A stretch of 64,000 bases of DNA from NCBI GenBank assembly GCA_951640165.1, contig OX621245.1, forward strand, positions 24,048,330 to 24,112,329. The letters run 5' to 3'. Under the pieces are notes generated by a model. The model searched no databases and was not told the origin of the DNA. It worked only from the letters and a program-made list of their open reading frames with translations. Shown here in pieces: positions 1 through 10,489 of the stretch. Within the stretch, counting starts at the first letter, position 1, and every line of letters begins with the position of its first letter. This DNA is from Pseudoips prasinana (lineage: Eukaryota > Arthropoda > Insecta > Lepidoptera > Nolidae). The position numbers and the translations under genes were made by a program.

Positions 1-599
1 GGGGTTTAGTACAAAAGATCCTCAAAGGTCGAAGTGCTGTACGCAATTACACCCCTAAGAAGACAAGAAAAGACACTTATCGGAGTGTCAAAAAAAATAG
101 CATAGCAGAAGTACAGATCACGTCCAATAATATATGGCCTATCTGAATAAGTCCATTGTAGGTTTAAGATAAAGCTTAGACAAGTGAAAACGCACTATCA
201 ATACATTCATTACATTAGGCTCCAATGCGATTTCTGAAACCAGATCTTTCAGGTTCTAATCGCATTTGCAATTCTTCGATTGTTTATCAAAAGTGTGTCG
301 TACAGTCGTACTGCACTCCGTATTTATCTTTCGCTTTAACAGACAGACGGACAGATTTAACACTACTTCGTTTTGGACCGGTCCAGCTAGCTTTAAGTTT
401 ACTCTAACTTACGAGCAGGACGGCACTTTGACGGATTTGCTGCTAATATATTCATTAATTTATTCCAATCTGAGTTATAGGATTGGATAAATTCTTGTTG
501 TTCTACACAATGCCTTGGATACACCGAGATATTAAACCCCGTATCAAATAGCGTTTGATTTCAGTAGCGACATAATATTATAAGTACTATAAACGACGA
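1..599. other. no supported feature
   Basis: AT-rich sequence with scattered stop codons on both strands. The short open frames near 225-490 show no motif, no codon bias and no repeat or protein family I recognise. I see nothing functional here. Confidence 0.5.
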
Positions 600-850
600 T
601 AAATAACGATAAAACTACTCTAGCTCAAGCTCATAGCTAGATGCAACTAGGCTCGTGGTCAGTCCATAGATGGGTGACCACCAAAGTGGTTTTTGTGAGC
701 GTCTCCGTGCTTCGGAGGGCGCGTTAAGCTGTCGGTCCCGGTTGTAGTCATTAGACAACAGTCGTTAAGTCGGGTCAGAGGCGTGTTAGGCGACTTGAAC
801 AACGCTGACACTAGGGTGACCACTGCCGTTCATAAAAAAATGAATAAATA
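600..850 (+). mobile_element. 5S rRNA-derived SINE, copy 1
   Basis: The segment around 640-695 aligns in order with the internal promoter of insect 5S rRNA: a CGTGGTCAGT block like the intermediate element, then GATGGGTGACCACC like the C box. A non-5S body follows, with a CTCCGTGCTTCGGAG hairpin near 704, an ACAACAGTCGTTAAG block and a CACTAGGGTGACCACTGCC block near 809. The copy closes in an A-rich tail near 834-850. Similar bodies recur at six other places in this window. The type 1 polymerase III promoter origin is inferred from the 5S match. Confidence 0.72.
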
Positions 851-1689
851 AGCTAAAACTGCTATTATATTGGAGGGTATGAATATTTTATCCATCTCTA
901 CAATTACACTAGTTTGGGAAGTTATTGCTGGCTATTTTCGCATTTATAATGTTAGTAGGATATGGAACTGTCATTTAAGACTTCTATATTTTTAATTGAT
1001 ATATTCTACAAGCACATAGTTCCCGTCCACGAAAGAGTTAAACGGTCACGGGATAATATCTTATTTAAACTGGAAAAATTACCCCAATCTCGATAAATTC
1101 GTAAACCCTATCTTTCAAGTACTTCTCAACCTCTGCGACCTTAACTGCGTCTTTATTGCCACATTATAATTTGCTGATAAAAATAATGGCTGTCCTGCAG
1201 CTCATCTATAGTTGCCAACCAAACTTGGAAACCACTTTGCTAAATCAACTAGTTGTATTTAGCGCCATCGTCTCGTAGTTAAAAGGTTAAATAAATGTAT
1301 GTGTGAAAGTAATTTTGTCGTATGTCACCATTAATTCTTTTCAAACAACTAGCTAGAAATACATATATATTGAATTTGAAAGCAAGGTTTGAAAACAGTT
1401 ATCTATTCTACTTTACTAATGTTTTTGAGGTTTCGCTTCATGCGATAATATAAAAATATGTTCAGAGGTAGCGGTCATCTATCTATTACAAATCAATTTT
1501 AGTTCTTTACTCGTTTCACAGTGAATGTCACACTTTCTCAGACTGTATAATATTTAGGAATGACCTATATGCATATTAACGTACATTTGCACACAAACAG
1601 AAAGTAATATGTACACGAAGATTGATAGTTTGCGATGTTCTCAATATTGAATGGAATGAATTTATCTATTCATATATCTATCTATTATC
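851..1689. other. no supported feature
   Basis: AT-rich unique-looking sequence. I found no open frame with family resemblance and no long repeat shared with the rest of the window. Confidence 0.5.
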
Positions 1690-1890
1690 ATGGTCGTATT
1701 GGTACGGGCACTAGTTACCATTGTGTCAGCATTGCTCAGCCGCCTATCTCTGTATTGACATAACGACTGTTGTCTAATGTCTACAGCTGAGACCCAACAG
1801 ATTAACATACACTCCAAATTATGTGTGAATTAAAACTCTTTGGCAGTCACCCAGCTAGGTGCTTAAGGGAGTTTATCGCTTACAGGCCGT
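1690..1890 (-). mobile_element. decayed 5S-derived SINE, copy 2
   Basis: Read on the minus strand it has a GGGTGACTGCC remnant of the 5S C box, then an ATTAGACAACAGTCGTTA block and a TGACACAATGGTAACTAGTGCCC ending (written here only in outline). The order and spacing match copies at 600-850 and 30085-30335. It is strongly diverged, so it is probably an old insertion. Confidence 0.5.
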
Positions 1891-2479
1891 TGAAGGCAAA
1901 AGGCTTTGACAGTGTTATTAAAACAATAATATATTGAAATTATACTTGCATAAACGTAGACGACGAGACCACACAGAACTTTATTTATATTTGTGAATAT
2001 GTATGATAATTGTTAGAATAATTACGTTAACATTCAACTTTGGCCCGTTAAAGCGTTTTGCATTGAAAATTATTTATTTGTCTGATGCAGTTCATTGTAA
2101 GGAATATGGAAAACAGGGTTTTTAGAGTTTATGTGTTTGCTGCTTCAGTTAATTGTTATTCATACCGAGACCTTTCAATTCTTCATTCCTGCGGCAAACC
2201 CTTAGATACGGGTTATTCTTGGAATTTATATTACTTACTGAATGTTTTCATTTTTTTAATTATTTAAGATATTCTTTTGTTGTTGTTTGGTTATATGAAT
2301 AGAGTTAATTGAACTGTCTCGTTGTTATAGTAGCCAACTTCTCGACCGCAAACAACGAGGTCGCTGGTCAGCGAACAAAGTCAGTCCAAAAAGTATTATT
2401 AGGGATTTATGTTAAGATAATCTGTGATGAGTTTTGCAAAAGCGTAGCGTAGCTCTACCTTCTAAATACAAGCAGGTTA
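1891..2479. other. no supported feature
   Basis: No recognised repeat or gene. A 60-codon open frame at 2085-2267 lacks any motif and is not supported. Confidence 0.5.
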
Positions 2480-3100
2480 CAACTTTTGTAAAGGTTGCAG
2501 AACAACTCGTGTGTGATGCCTATGGTATTGCATGCCACATAAGCCAAAGTAGCTGTCGACAAAGAATATCACCACCCTAATATATCCTCTAGGTAGACCT
2601 CTGCTTCGCTTTAAACCAACCAATATAGGCAACGGGATATGGCTGCTTTTAAAATTGACCACTGTAGCTGGGAAAAGCTCGCTGAAAATAGAGTTGAATG
2701 GCGCAAACGTGTAGTCGAGCGTCGTGATGAAGCCTGGTTCGGAGTACTTGCTGATAAGAGACAGAAGCGATATGAAAGCGGCTCGGCACCAACCACCGCA
2801 AACTTCTCTTGTCAGGCCTGCGGCAGGCTATGTCGCTCTCGCATCGGTTTGTTTAGCCACCAAAAGAGGTGTCTCTCAGACAATGCGCCGTAAATCGTCT
2901 GTAACAGACGCAAAGGCTGCATATATATTATATATCCCATAGGGGGCGTAGAAGTCAACCCGAGGGAATATTTTCCAGATATCGGGCAGCATCTCTCTGT
3001 GTCTCCAAATGATGAACGCAGTAGCATTGTGGAAATATTTGAGGAGGTCTTTGTTCAGCAGTGGATTTCATTTGGCTGACATGATGTATTGGGACGTATG
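2480..3100 (+). mobile_element. 5'-truncated LINE (RTE-like) 3' end
   Basis: This stretch holds the last part of a non-LTR ORF2 (about 2592-2893) followed by a 3' region with blocks shared with other LINE tails here. One is GGGGCGTAGAAGTCAACC near 2943, also present inverted near 19225-19250. Another is GAGGAGGTCTTTGTTCAGCAG near 3041 followed by GGCTGACATGATG. RTE-group elements typically end this way in short TGA/ATG repeats and are 5' truncated. The clade call is inferred. Confidence 0.7.
2592..2893 (+). pseudogene. LINE ORF2 C-terminus with C2HC zinc-finger motif, frameshifted
   Basis: The tail of a non-LTR retrotransposon polyprotein. The open part from the ATG at 2639 (84 codons) carries a C-x2-C-x12-H-x3-C zinc-binding pattern at residues 58, 61, 74 and 78, inside a C..CGR.C.SRIGL.SH...C context. 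I know that context from the C-terminal end of LINE ORF2 proteins of several animals. A block reading GRPLLRFK at 2592-2615 lies just upstream in another frame, so the copy is frameshifted near 2616-2638. The endonuclease and reverse transcriptase domains are absent. The ATG at 2639 is therefore an internal methionine, not a real start. The protein would be non-functional. In the intact element this end is thought to bind nucleic acid. Confidence 0.7.
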
Positions 3101-3889
3101 CTTATTCATCGAAAACATCCTCAGTGTTCGATACAGCGGATGCGTCATGTCAGTAGATACATTTGCACCACAAAAACCACTCTTATTATTTGTATGTTAA
3201 GGATGCTGTCAAGGTCAAAGTATACTTTCAGATGTGGCTTCAAATGTACTTGATAGACAATTATTAGTTGTTTAGTATATTAAACAAATAACGGTAGGAA
3301 TGTTGCCTATTCATCATCATAGCTATTCATAAATGCCTACTCGACATAGTCTCTCTGTTTACTAATAATAAACTGATACAACAATGCGATTTTAGTTTGA
3401 ATATGTATGTAAATAGCTATTTGCCATATTGTATTGAGGTCGTTCCCCTTGTTTGTGGAACTAATATACAGTTGATTCATAGTAAAATATTCTTCTCGGG
3501 TTTGCGATAGATTTGCATTTAAAGTGTTTGTATTGATGAGAGGTAAACGGTTTTTGACAGCTGAAACAGAGGCGTTTGTTGAAATATGCGTTCTAGAGCC
3601 TATTAACGTTTAAATGTACATTCAAATAACTTTAACGAAAGAATATTGTGGATTTACAATGAATTTTTACTTAGGATATTTACTGATGCTACACTCCAAT
3701 ATAATGAATACTTCCTAGTACTACGTACTGATTGATAAAGCACAGCTTACACCGGTCTCGGGTGTGCCTATAATATGGATGAATGACATTTTTCACAATA
3801 GTTCAATGTTTGAATAATGTTGCTGATATCACAAAAGCAATATTAAAAAAATCGTTATTATTCCATGAGACTTAGCCCGAAAAAATTCC
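3101..3889. other. no supported feature
   Basis: AT-rich sequence without recognisable repeat or coding signal. Confidence 0.5.
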
Positions 3890-3990
3890 AAGCTGAAGTG
3901 CCGCTGGGGCAGAAAGGTCCTTGAGTGGCGACCACGATCTAGGAGACGCAGCGTGGGTAGGCCTCCAAGGAAGCATGTGTAGAACGATTC
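3890..3990 (+). pseudogene. LINE ORF2 C-terminal fragment
   Basis: The frame starting at 3896 reads KCRWGRKVLEWRPRSRRRSV followed by GRPPRK, then a stop at about 3981. The pattern R-W-x-x-K-V-L-E-W-R-P-R...R-R-S-V-G-R-P is a familiar signature just downstream of the reverse transcriptase domain in RTE-type ORF2 proteins. Only about 28 codons remain, with no recognisable LINE sequence on either side. It is a dead fragment. A related piece lies at 5499-5567. Confidence 0.65.
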
Positions 3991-5440
3991 GTTAAGCTAG
4001 TTCAATGTAAGCGATACGTTTAGCCAAAAGCAACGAAGGAGCTAATATTACAAAACTAATAAATATTTAAACGTTTATAATACGACTAAACCGCAACTCA
4101 ATCTGTTGGAGATGTAAAAAAAATATGAGCATCATGTCGCGTCGTACGCGAGATGCGACGCGCGCTTCGCTCTCTGTGCCATTGACCCACTACAAGTTTT
4201 TGTACGCATAACGGGCCGACACACTTAGGCGTTTTATTGATTACAGAATTTACAAAGCTAATGATTCGGAATTATGCGTGATTTTTAATTTTGACACCGT
4301 TGCGTAATGAAGAGTTTTACGCTTGTTAAACGGTTTGTCATTATTTTAATTTCTTTTGTGTTATTCGATAACGAACTTTTGTGTATTAATGGAATGATAG
4401 ATCTATGGATATTAAGAGTTCTGTTAGTTTAATAGTAGGCCCTATAATATAAAAAAAATATCAATAATTTATTTTTATAACTAATTGATATCCCTGTGCT
4501 GTGAAAAAAGATCTTAAGTACAAGCCCTAGTTACAACGTACCATACAACCATACATTGATGTCATTAAATACTTGGTAACATTTTATCAAATTACAATAA
4601 TTAAAAATACAAATATCATCAAATAAAAATATCAGCATAATTTTATTTAACAATTAACACATTAATATTTATTCTTTCTTTATTTAATATATCTGATTTC
4701 TTGCATATTATGTAACAAAATGGAATCACATGATATCATTTGATTACTGTTTACAAGAAAAAACAAATGCATTAACGTTAACATTGATGCATCGCAAATC
4801 GACATAGTATCATATTTTATTTTTATTAGTTATAGACATACGTATTAGTTTTATTATTAAATCTAATAACATCGTCAGGAAGTAAAAAATGCACAATGAA
4901 TATTTTTTATAGAAAGCGATTGCTGCGTATTGTATGGCAGTACTGAAGACGAATAAAAAGTGTCATAAACATATATGTAGAAACCGAACGGACAAAGAGA
5001 ACAAAACTATCAAATTGAAGTTTAATGGTATTTTCCGCATTGCTGAGCGTAAACCTTATCTCAAAATTTGAAAACCGTAATACGTTACGTACGGATAACC
5101 GTTAATTTAGTCGTACGGAGGTAATCCAACCTGTATTCTCGGCCAATCTAGGGTAGGCACAAAGTACGAACGATATACACGTGCTAATCAAATTTACGGG
5201 TTGCCTTGCTAATACCATTATGGAGGACGAAGCTACGAGGTATAAAGATTCCCGCCGAAAATTAAATGCATGACTTTCGAAATGCTTAAAAGATTCGATG
5301 CAACGAATGTATCCTATTACTTTTATACAAATTACATCTCAAAAGATCGCCGAAGAGCAATTAAGAGGGCTAGGCTCTGAATTTCCCTCCGAGATTGAAT
5401 CAGAAAAGGCGGAGCAAACCAACCGATTTATCCCGAAGAA
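3991..5440. other. AT-rich stretch, no supported feature
   Basis: The part from about 4430 to 4920 is extremely AT-rich with poly-A/T runs. A short CpG-rich patch at 4135-4200 has GCGACGCGCG-type words but no associated open frame or repeat I recognise. Confidence 0.5.
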
Positions 5441-5600
5441 TTGACATAAGCTGAAGTGGTAGTCGGCACGGCACATAGGGAGTAGAACAAACGGCCGGCC
5501 GCTGGGGTAGAAAGGTTCTCTAGTGGCGAAGACATAGCGGGTGCAGGCCCCCTACAAGATGGACCGATATGTGTGCCTTGTGAGGGTCTAGAGAGAACTT
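5441..5600 (+). pseudogene. LINE ORF2 C-terminal fragment, second copy
   Basis: The frame from 5499 reads RWGRKVL, a stop, then WRRHSGCRPPTRWTD. It aligns residue by residue with the fragment at 3902-3970 and with the minus-strand LINE tail at 35315-35495. The in-frame stop and small deletion show it is dead. Sequence beyond 5570 is consistent with continuing LINE 3' region for a few tens of bases. Confidence 0.6.
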
Positions 5601-5643
5601 ATTGTATTTGTTGAACACGAATAATTGCTTACATCGACACTCT

Positions 5644-5770
5644 GTACACACGGCTACATATCAAGCTATACATTTCCAATATAAGCTGACCTCTCATTGT
5701 ATGGAAATCCTATACAATGCGGGATCAGCTTATACTGGAAATGTATAGCTTGATATGTCGCCGTGTGTAC
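5644..5770. repeat. 127-bp foldback repeat
   Basis: The whole stretch is one near-perfect inverted repeat. The left arm begins GTACACACGGC and the right arm ends GCCGTGTGTAC. Arms run to about 5690 and from 5730 with few mismatches, and the centre itself contains CATTGTAT...ATACAATG. Transcribed on either strand it would fold into one long hairpin. It resembles a foldback MITE; no target duplication was identified. Confidence 0.75.
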
Positions 5771-7187
5771 TTGGAAGATCACAAGAGGATAAGTGCACAA
5801 AAAAGTTTCTGAACAAAGAAAGCCTACGAATGTGGAGCTCCCCAAAATTGTTTTAATGATGGCTGCCCCAGTCTTACCTCCACACTCCATGAGCTAGCAT
5901 ATGAATCTTTGGAAAATGTCAAACGAGGAAAAACTTCCGGATACCTTCGACAAAACAAGGAAAATCAAGTTGATATAATACTTCAGACTCATTAGTTAGT
6001 CGCAATTTATTTCTTTAATTGTGTAAGAAAATACTGTCCCAGGCTAATGGTGCAGTGCGGAAACGTTGGAGGCTATTTACACATATGAAATAGTTTCATG
6101 TTTCTTCGTAAAACGCCGTGCAGGACGCACGGCGTTTTCAGATGAGTCACGGATGATGTCCGTCAGGCTCTCACACCGCTGCCACACCTTGAACTTTCTT
6201 ACTCCTGGAAGGCTTTTCTAAAGTGGTGAAACTCTAGTCTTAGTTGATAACGATCCTGTACTTACCACTTTTAGTTTATTATTGGTCATTTGGTAGCACC
6301 GATTACTTGTCTTTGTTGCATTAAGGCGATCGGTTTGCTGCATACGACATTTACAAACATTTATATAATTAACAGGCGGAAAGCACATCTAGACTCATTT
6401 TTTTAATATACGGTAAAAAGTGAGGTGTTAACTTTTATTCTTATTTCTGTTTCTATTTGTGACATCTTAGCTGTCATACGAATGGGAAGATTTCATTGAG
6501 GTGTTTATTATATCTAAGTCATTTAATCGGGATTTTTCCCGATGATAATTTATCTTGGGGCTTTGGCCGCTATAATTTTGATTATTTGGAGGGAGTTAAG
6601 TGTAAGGATTTAATTCTTATGATTTAATTCTTATGATTCACTTTCTTCAATCGCCTTAGAAGCGACTAATCCTTGAAACAGTTTATGTTTAATTTTGAGG
6701 CGGAGGCGTTATGTGTTTCTGTTAACGGTTAAGTAAGTATTAAAATTCTATGGTGTATCATGTTACTTATTTAAATGAAGCAGTTTTGTTCGCGACGTCG
6801 CCGCCCAGTTTATGGTAATTATCTATGCTTAATTAAAATTGATTCTTTCTGTTTGGCTTTTGTGGTATTTGTTTTGCGATGGTGTCAAATTTACCTTTCG
6901 CTTAATCGTTTCTGTACATCCAGTATATCTATGTATCCAGTAGTATTAAGAGTCCTGGGTGTGAATAAGGTCGGCAGATCTCATCTGGTTGGAAGTGTGG
7001 GGTAACGCTTAACGGGTAATCGCTTACTATCAAGTGGGTCATATGCTTGTAACTATCTATGAAAGAGTCGAAGATTTGTTGGGTCGTTAACTCTTAAGCT
7101 GCAATCATGCCATCGTAGGGCTGACGCAATTGTATTATACTAACACGTTTCCTGCATCAATGTTACGATATTGTTACCAGATTAATA
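5771..7187. other. no gene seen; one GC stem-loop
   Basis: No coding family was recognised. The stretch contains a GC-rich stem-loop at 6110-6138 (listed separately) and a short tandem duplication of ATTTAATTCTTATG near 6609-6636. A 76-codon open frame at 6775 has no recognisable motif. Confidence 0.45.
6110..6138. repeat. perfect 12-bp GC stem-loop
   Basis: AAAACGCCGTGC pairs perfectly with GCACGGCGTTTT across a 5-nt loop. It looks like a bacterial rho-independent terminator, but everything around it is eukaryotic, so that reading is not supported. Role unknown. Confidence 0.6.
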
Positions 7188-7215
7188 TTAGGTCTTTACC
7201 TATGACATTGCCGTT
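7188..7215 (+). repeat. mariner left terminal inverted repeat
   Basis: Twenty-eight bp, complementary to 8447-8474 with mismatches at the outermost base and at one internal A/C. It is the expected transposase binding site. Confidence 0.9.
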
Positions 7216-7377
7216 CTGCAGTACTGGCCATTTCAAATCAAAATAATTTTTGTTTGGCTAAGAATTCTAATTTCAAATTAATTTTATTTTAAAAACATGG
7301 ATTCTTTTTTCCAAAAGTAGTCATTTCTTTATTGATTAGTGTTACATTTTCATCGCATTTCAATCTTTTTCGTCATC

Positions 7378-8397
7378 ATGGATACGTTAAAAATTCGAGT
7401 AATTATGGAATATGAGTACCGTCGTGGCAGCAACGCGGCACAAGCGGCACGCAACATCAACGACGTTTACGGAGCTAACACTACAAACCAACGCACCACC
7501 TGTTATTGGTTTGCTCGCTTCCGTTCTGGAAATTTCGACCTGAAAAATGAACCTCGCGGTCGTCCGAAGACTTTGGTCGACAATGACGAATTAAAGGCGG
7601 TTGTGGAAGCTGATGATACACAATCTACGGCTGAATTAGCAGCAGCTTTCGACGTTAGCGTCAAAACAATATTGGTCCATTTGCGTCAAATTGGCAAGGT
7701 AAAAAAGCTTGACAAATGGGTGCCCCACGAACTCAATGATCGCCAGCGCGAAGTACGCGTCGAGACGTGCCTTGCACTGCTCAACAGACACACAAATGAA
7801 GGAATTTTGAACCGCATTGTTACCTGCGATGAAAAATGGATTCTGTTTGATAACCGCAAGCGCTCAGCAAGTTGGTTGGATCCTGGTTCAGCACCTAAAC
7901 AATGCCCTAAACGAAAACTTACCCCTAGAAAAGTGATGGTCACTGTTTGGTGGTCTAGCGCCGGTGTGATTCATCACAGCTTCTTACCAAACGGGGTGAG
8001 CATTACTGCAGATGTGTACTGTGAAGAACTGAGCACAATGATGGAGAAGCTGGCGCATCTCCAACCAGCATTGGTCAATCGCTCGTCTCCGCTGCTCCTG
8101 CACGACAACGCGCGACCTCATACTGCACAGCAGACGGTCTCCAAGTTGCAAGAACTGGGGTTGGAAGCTCTCCGTCATTCGCCCTACTCACCAGACCTTG
8201 CGCCTACAGACTACTACTTTTTCCAGAATTTGGATAACTTCTTGGCGGGAAAAAAATTCAATACCCGAGAGGCAGTACAAAATGCCTTTGAAGAATTTGT
8301 TGCCTCCCGTCCAGCTGATTTCTTTAAGAAGGGCATCAATAAACTGCCACTGCGATGGCAAAGATGCATTGATTGCATGGGTGATTACTTCGATTAA
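7378..8397 (+). CDS. mariner transposase, intact, 339 aa
   Basis: Cut-and-paste transposase that binds the element's inverted repeats and moves it between TA sites. I chose the ATG at 7378 (MDTLKIRV), which gives 339 aa, close to the usual ~345 for mariners. An in-frame ATG 13 codons upstream at 7339 would add a hydrophobic, non-family extension. Numbered from 7378: helix-turn-helix DNA-binding region in the first ~110 residues with a GRPK box at 61-64; WVPHEL linker at 114-119; catalytic D151 in TCDEKW, D243 in LLHDNARPHT, and D278 in YSPDLAPTDYYFF. The last two Asp are separated by 34 residues, the D,D34D signature of mariner. No stop or frameshift interrupts it and all catalytic residues are present, so the enzyme could be active; activity is inferred, not shown. 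The gene lies alone between its terminal repeats. Confidence 0.95.
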   Translation: MDTLKIRVIMEYEYRRGSNAAQAARNINDVYGANTTNQRTTCYWFARFRSGNFDLKNEPRGRPKTLVDNDELKAVVEADDTQSTAELAAAFDVSVKTILVHLRQIGKVKKLDKWVPHELNDRQREVRVETCLALLNRHTNEGILNRIVTCDEKWILFDNRKRSASWLDPGSAPKQCPKRKLTPRKVMVTVWWSSAGVIHHSFLPNGVSITADVYCEELSTMMEKLAHLQPALVNRSSPLLLHDNARPHTAQQTVSKLQELGLEALRHSPYSPDLAPTDYYFFQNLDNFLAGKKFNTREAVQNAFEEFVASRPADFFKKGINKLPLRWQRCIDCMGDYFD

Positions 8398-8446
8398 TAC
8401 AAATGAAAAATTCATGAAAAAAATTCGTTTAAATTTTTTCATACAA

Positions 8447-8474
8447 AACGGCAATTTCATAGGTAAAGACCTAT
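8447..8474 (-). repeat. mariner right terminal inverted repeat
   Basis: Partner of 7188-7215, lying 49 bp downstream of the transposase stop codon. Confidence 0.9.
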
Positions 8475-9105
8475 TATTTAGTCTCTATGCCTTTAAGTTT
8501 CTTTTGTTGTATACATAATTGTTAAATGTGAAGTCAAATATCAATAAATGCTTTGCTGCTACGAAGTTAACCTTTGTTTTCTAAGTAATTCTCACTTTTG
8601 TCGCAATCACTGCACAGTGTACCCTGGCAAGCCAGTTGCGTAGTCGGGAAACCTGACCACGACACTATACAACATCTAGTCAAAACGCCCCAAGTATCTA
8701 CACAACATCATTTAAAAATACACGTTGCACACCATTGTTAACGTCGGTTTTTGATTGACAGAAAACTCTGATACTTAATTTATGTGCAAACGAAATTGCA
8801 TGTTACACCTTAGTATTATAGTCTAATTTACATTGTAGATGTTTAATGTCGATAATAGAATACTGTGAGAAAGAGACGCTCTAAAAACCGCGGATTTACT
8901 TACAGTGTACCTACAATTGTACAGGAAAAATGGTGGTATGTAATAACAGACCACTTGTTAAGGTCGCTGTATGAAAATTAAAACTTTCCGGAATGCGCAT
9001 TGTTATCGATTAGCGGGAAATGGAGTACTTAAGTAAGGATAATTTCTGTTGTGAAATGAGTTTTTGTTGATTTATTGTTTGCTGTGGTTTTTATTGCTAA
9101 TAGTG
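8475..9105. other. no supported feature
   Basis: AT-rich flank of the mariner. No repeat or coding signal recognised. Confidence 0.45.
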
Positions 9106-9335
9106 CTCGAAGGCCCCGAGTATGATCGCTAACGCGCCCTCCATGACCCTTAGATTTCATTCGTATCGATGAAATGCCCCTCCGATACTCAATCTTCGCA
9201 TATTAACGTACTTTCATGAATTTCCACATCAGTAATCGCCCTTAGTCTAGTTTCAAACCCAAAGGGGCACCCCTTTGGGTCTTATGGCGCGAATTACTTA
9301 GTTGTATTGCTTGCTTGCTCTCTCACCTCTATTTC
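9106..9335. repeat. dispersed repeat, family X
   Basis: It shares word order with 44270-44500: a TTCATTCG-ATCGAT-AAATGCC block, then CCAAAG-GGG words and GGCGCGAATTACTTAGT close to the end. Part of it (CATGACCCTTAG) also recurs near 12990. Class unknown; probably an old transposable element piece. Confidence 0.45.
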
Positions 9336-9369
9336 CGACGCAGCAGTGAAAACCTCCTAAGTTAAGTGC

Positions 9370-9670
9370 AAACGTCATCAATCATCATCACATTTGCCGA
9401 AAGGCGTCCAATGCTGTACAAAGGCGTCCCCCACATATCTTCACGATTTTTTTTAATATTGATCTAAGATCATCTAATTAAAGTCCTGTTAAGTTTTCTC
9501 CCTAATTAATTTTAACCCAGTATAAGACAAAAGTTATTGGGGCTATTCTTGGAACAAATGACAGTCCCACACGCAATTCCGCGACAATATATTCATTATC
9601 ATCATCATTATAGCCGAAAATCATCAACTACTTAACAGGGATGCCCACAATGGCCGGTCTAGTGATGTCC
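9370..9670 (-). mobile_element. two RTE LINE 3'-tail fragments, decayed
   Basis: Two short pieces (9378-9450 and 9595-9665) each begin with ATCATCATCA-like repeats and continue with diverged CCGAAAGGCGTCC and GGACAAAGGC-type words. These are the minus-strand form of the RTE tail seen clearly at 38985-39115. Too decayed for exact borders. Confidence 0.5.
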
Positions 9671-10489
9671 GCACATCAAATTAGTTTGAAAGTTTAGTTT
9701 GAACGTAACTAATTAACTAAATATTTAATTGTTGTTTCACGTAGTTCGCATTGCCGCCCTAGGTGTGAAATCTAATTGTTGCAAGACTAACGCCTCTAGT
9801 TATGTCAATGATTGATTCTGGTACACGCACAAACATTTGGGTCATATGTATCATCGTGCAATATTTATTGCTACTCCAAGCTATTAACTGAACCTTGTCT
9901 CTATCAATTGCATCATTACAACTTCTATTATTTGTTACATCAGAAGAAAAAGTACCTCTTAAGAGCCATTACTCGCTGCTGTTTTCCCATACATACATGT
10001 TAAAATTCATAGCGGAAAAGGAAGAATCCTATTCATCTTTTTCCGCCATGCATTTTAACAGGAGATCAATTGTTTTTAACACTAGGCCGACATATCTGCG
10101 TCGCCTTTGCGGTACCTTTTTTTTGTGGATAAACAAATCCTGAAAAGAAATGTCAGGTAAAATTGGTTATGAAACACAAAGGAAGTTAACTACTTACTGT
10201 TTTATCTAATCTAATTGATATGATAGGACAATGTAATTAATTATAAAGTATGTTATATATAGTAAATAGTGATATGGCTTGATAACGTTTGGAAGTAGAA
10301 ATCGTACGGAACATCGATTTTGTGGATTTTAGTGTTGTTATCTTTTACACATATGCATAGAGATCAAGATAATATGGCGGTAGCGACTCCTCTTAACTAA
10401 TTAACTAAACCAATCCCTTTGCCGAAACTTTGAGACAGTTCCAATGGCTGAAGACAAATCACTAACATTTAGTAATATGTACTGCCAAC
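9671..10489. other. no supported feature
   Basis: AT-rich. The open frames near 9812-10143 show no motif and are not credited. Confidence 0.45.

Larger units (their letters stand above)
7188..8474 (+). mobile_element. full-length mariner transposon (cecropia type)
   Basis: A complete element of 1,287 bp. Terminal inverted repeats at 7188-7215 and 8447-8474 match at 26 of 28 positions and begin TTAGGTCTTTACC on the left. TA dinucleotides at 7186-7187 and 8475-8476 fit the mariner target duplication. A parse starting 3 bp further in (7191-8471) also has flanking TA, so the exact end is uncertain by 3 bp. The transposase gene fills 7378-8397 without a break, which suggests a fairly recent insertion. 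The protein most resembles the cecropia subfamily, the group that also gave primate Hsmar1/SETMAR. Confidence 0.93.

Noticed and set aside
600..700. functional 5S rRNA gene
   Set aside because: Only the internal-promoter part resembles 5S and the ends are unrelated.
6110..6138. rho-independent terminator
   Set aside because: Structure fits, but all surrounding elements are eukaryotic and no upstream gene exists.
7339..7377. upstream ATG extension of the mariner transposase
   Set aside because: The 13 extra residues are hydrophobic and do not match the conserved mariner start MDTLKIRV-like region.
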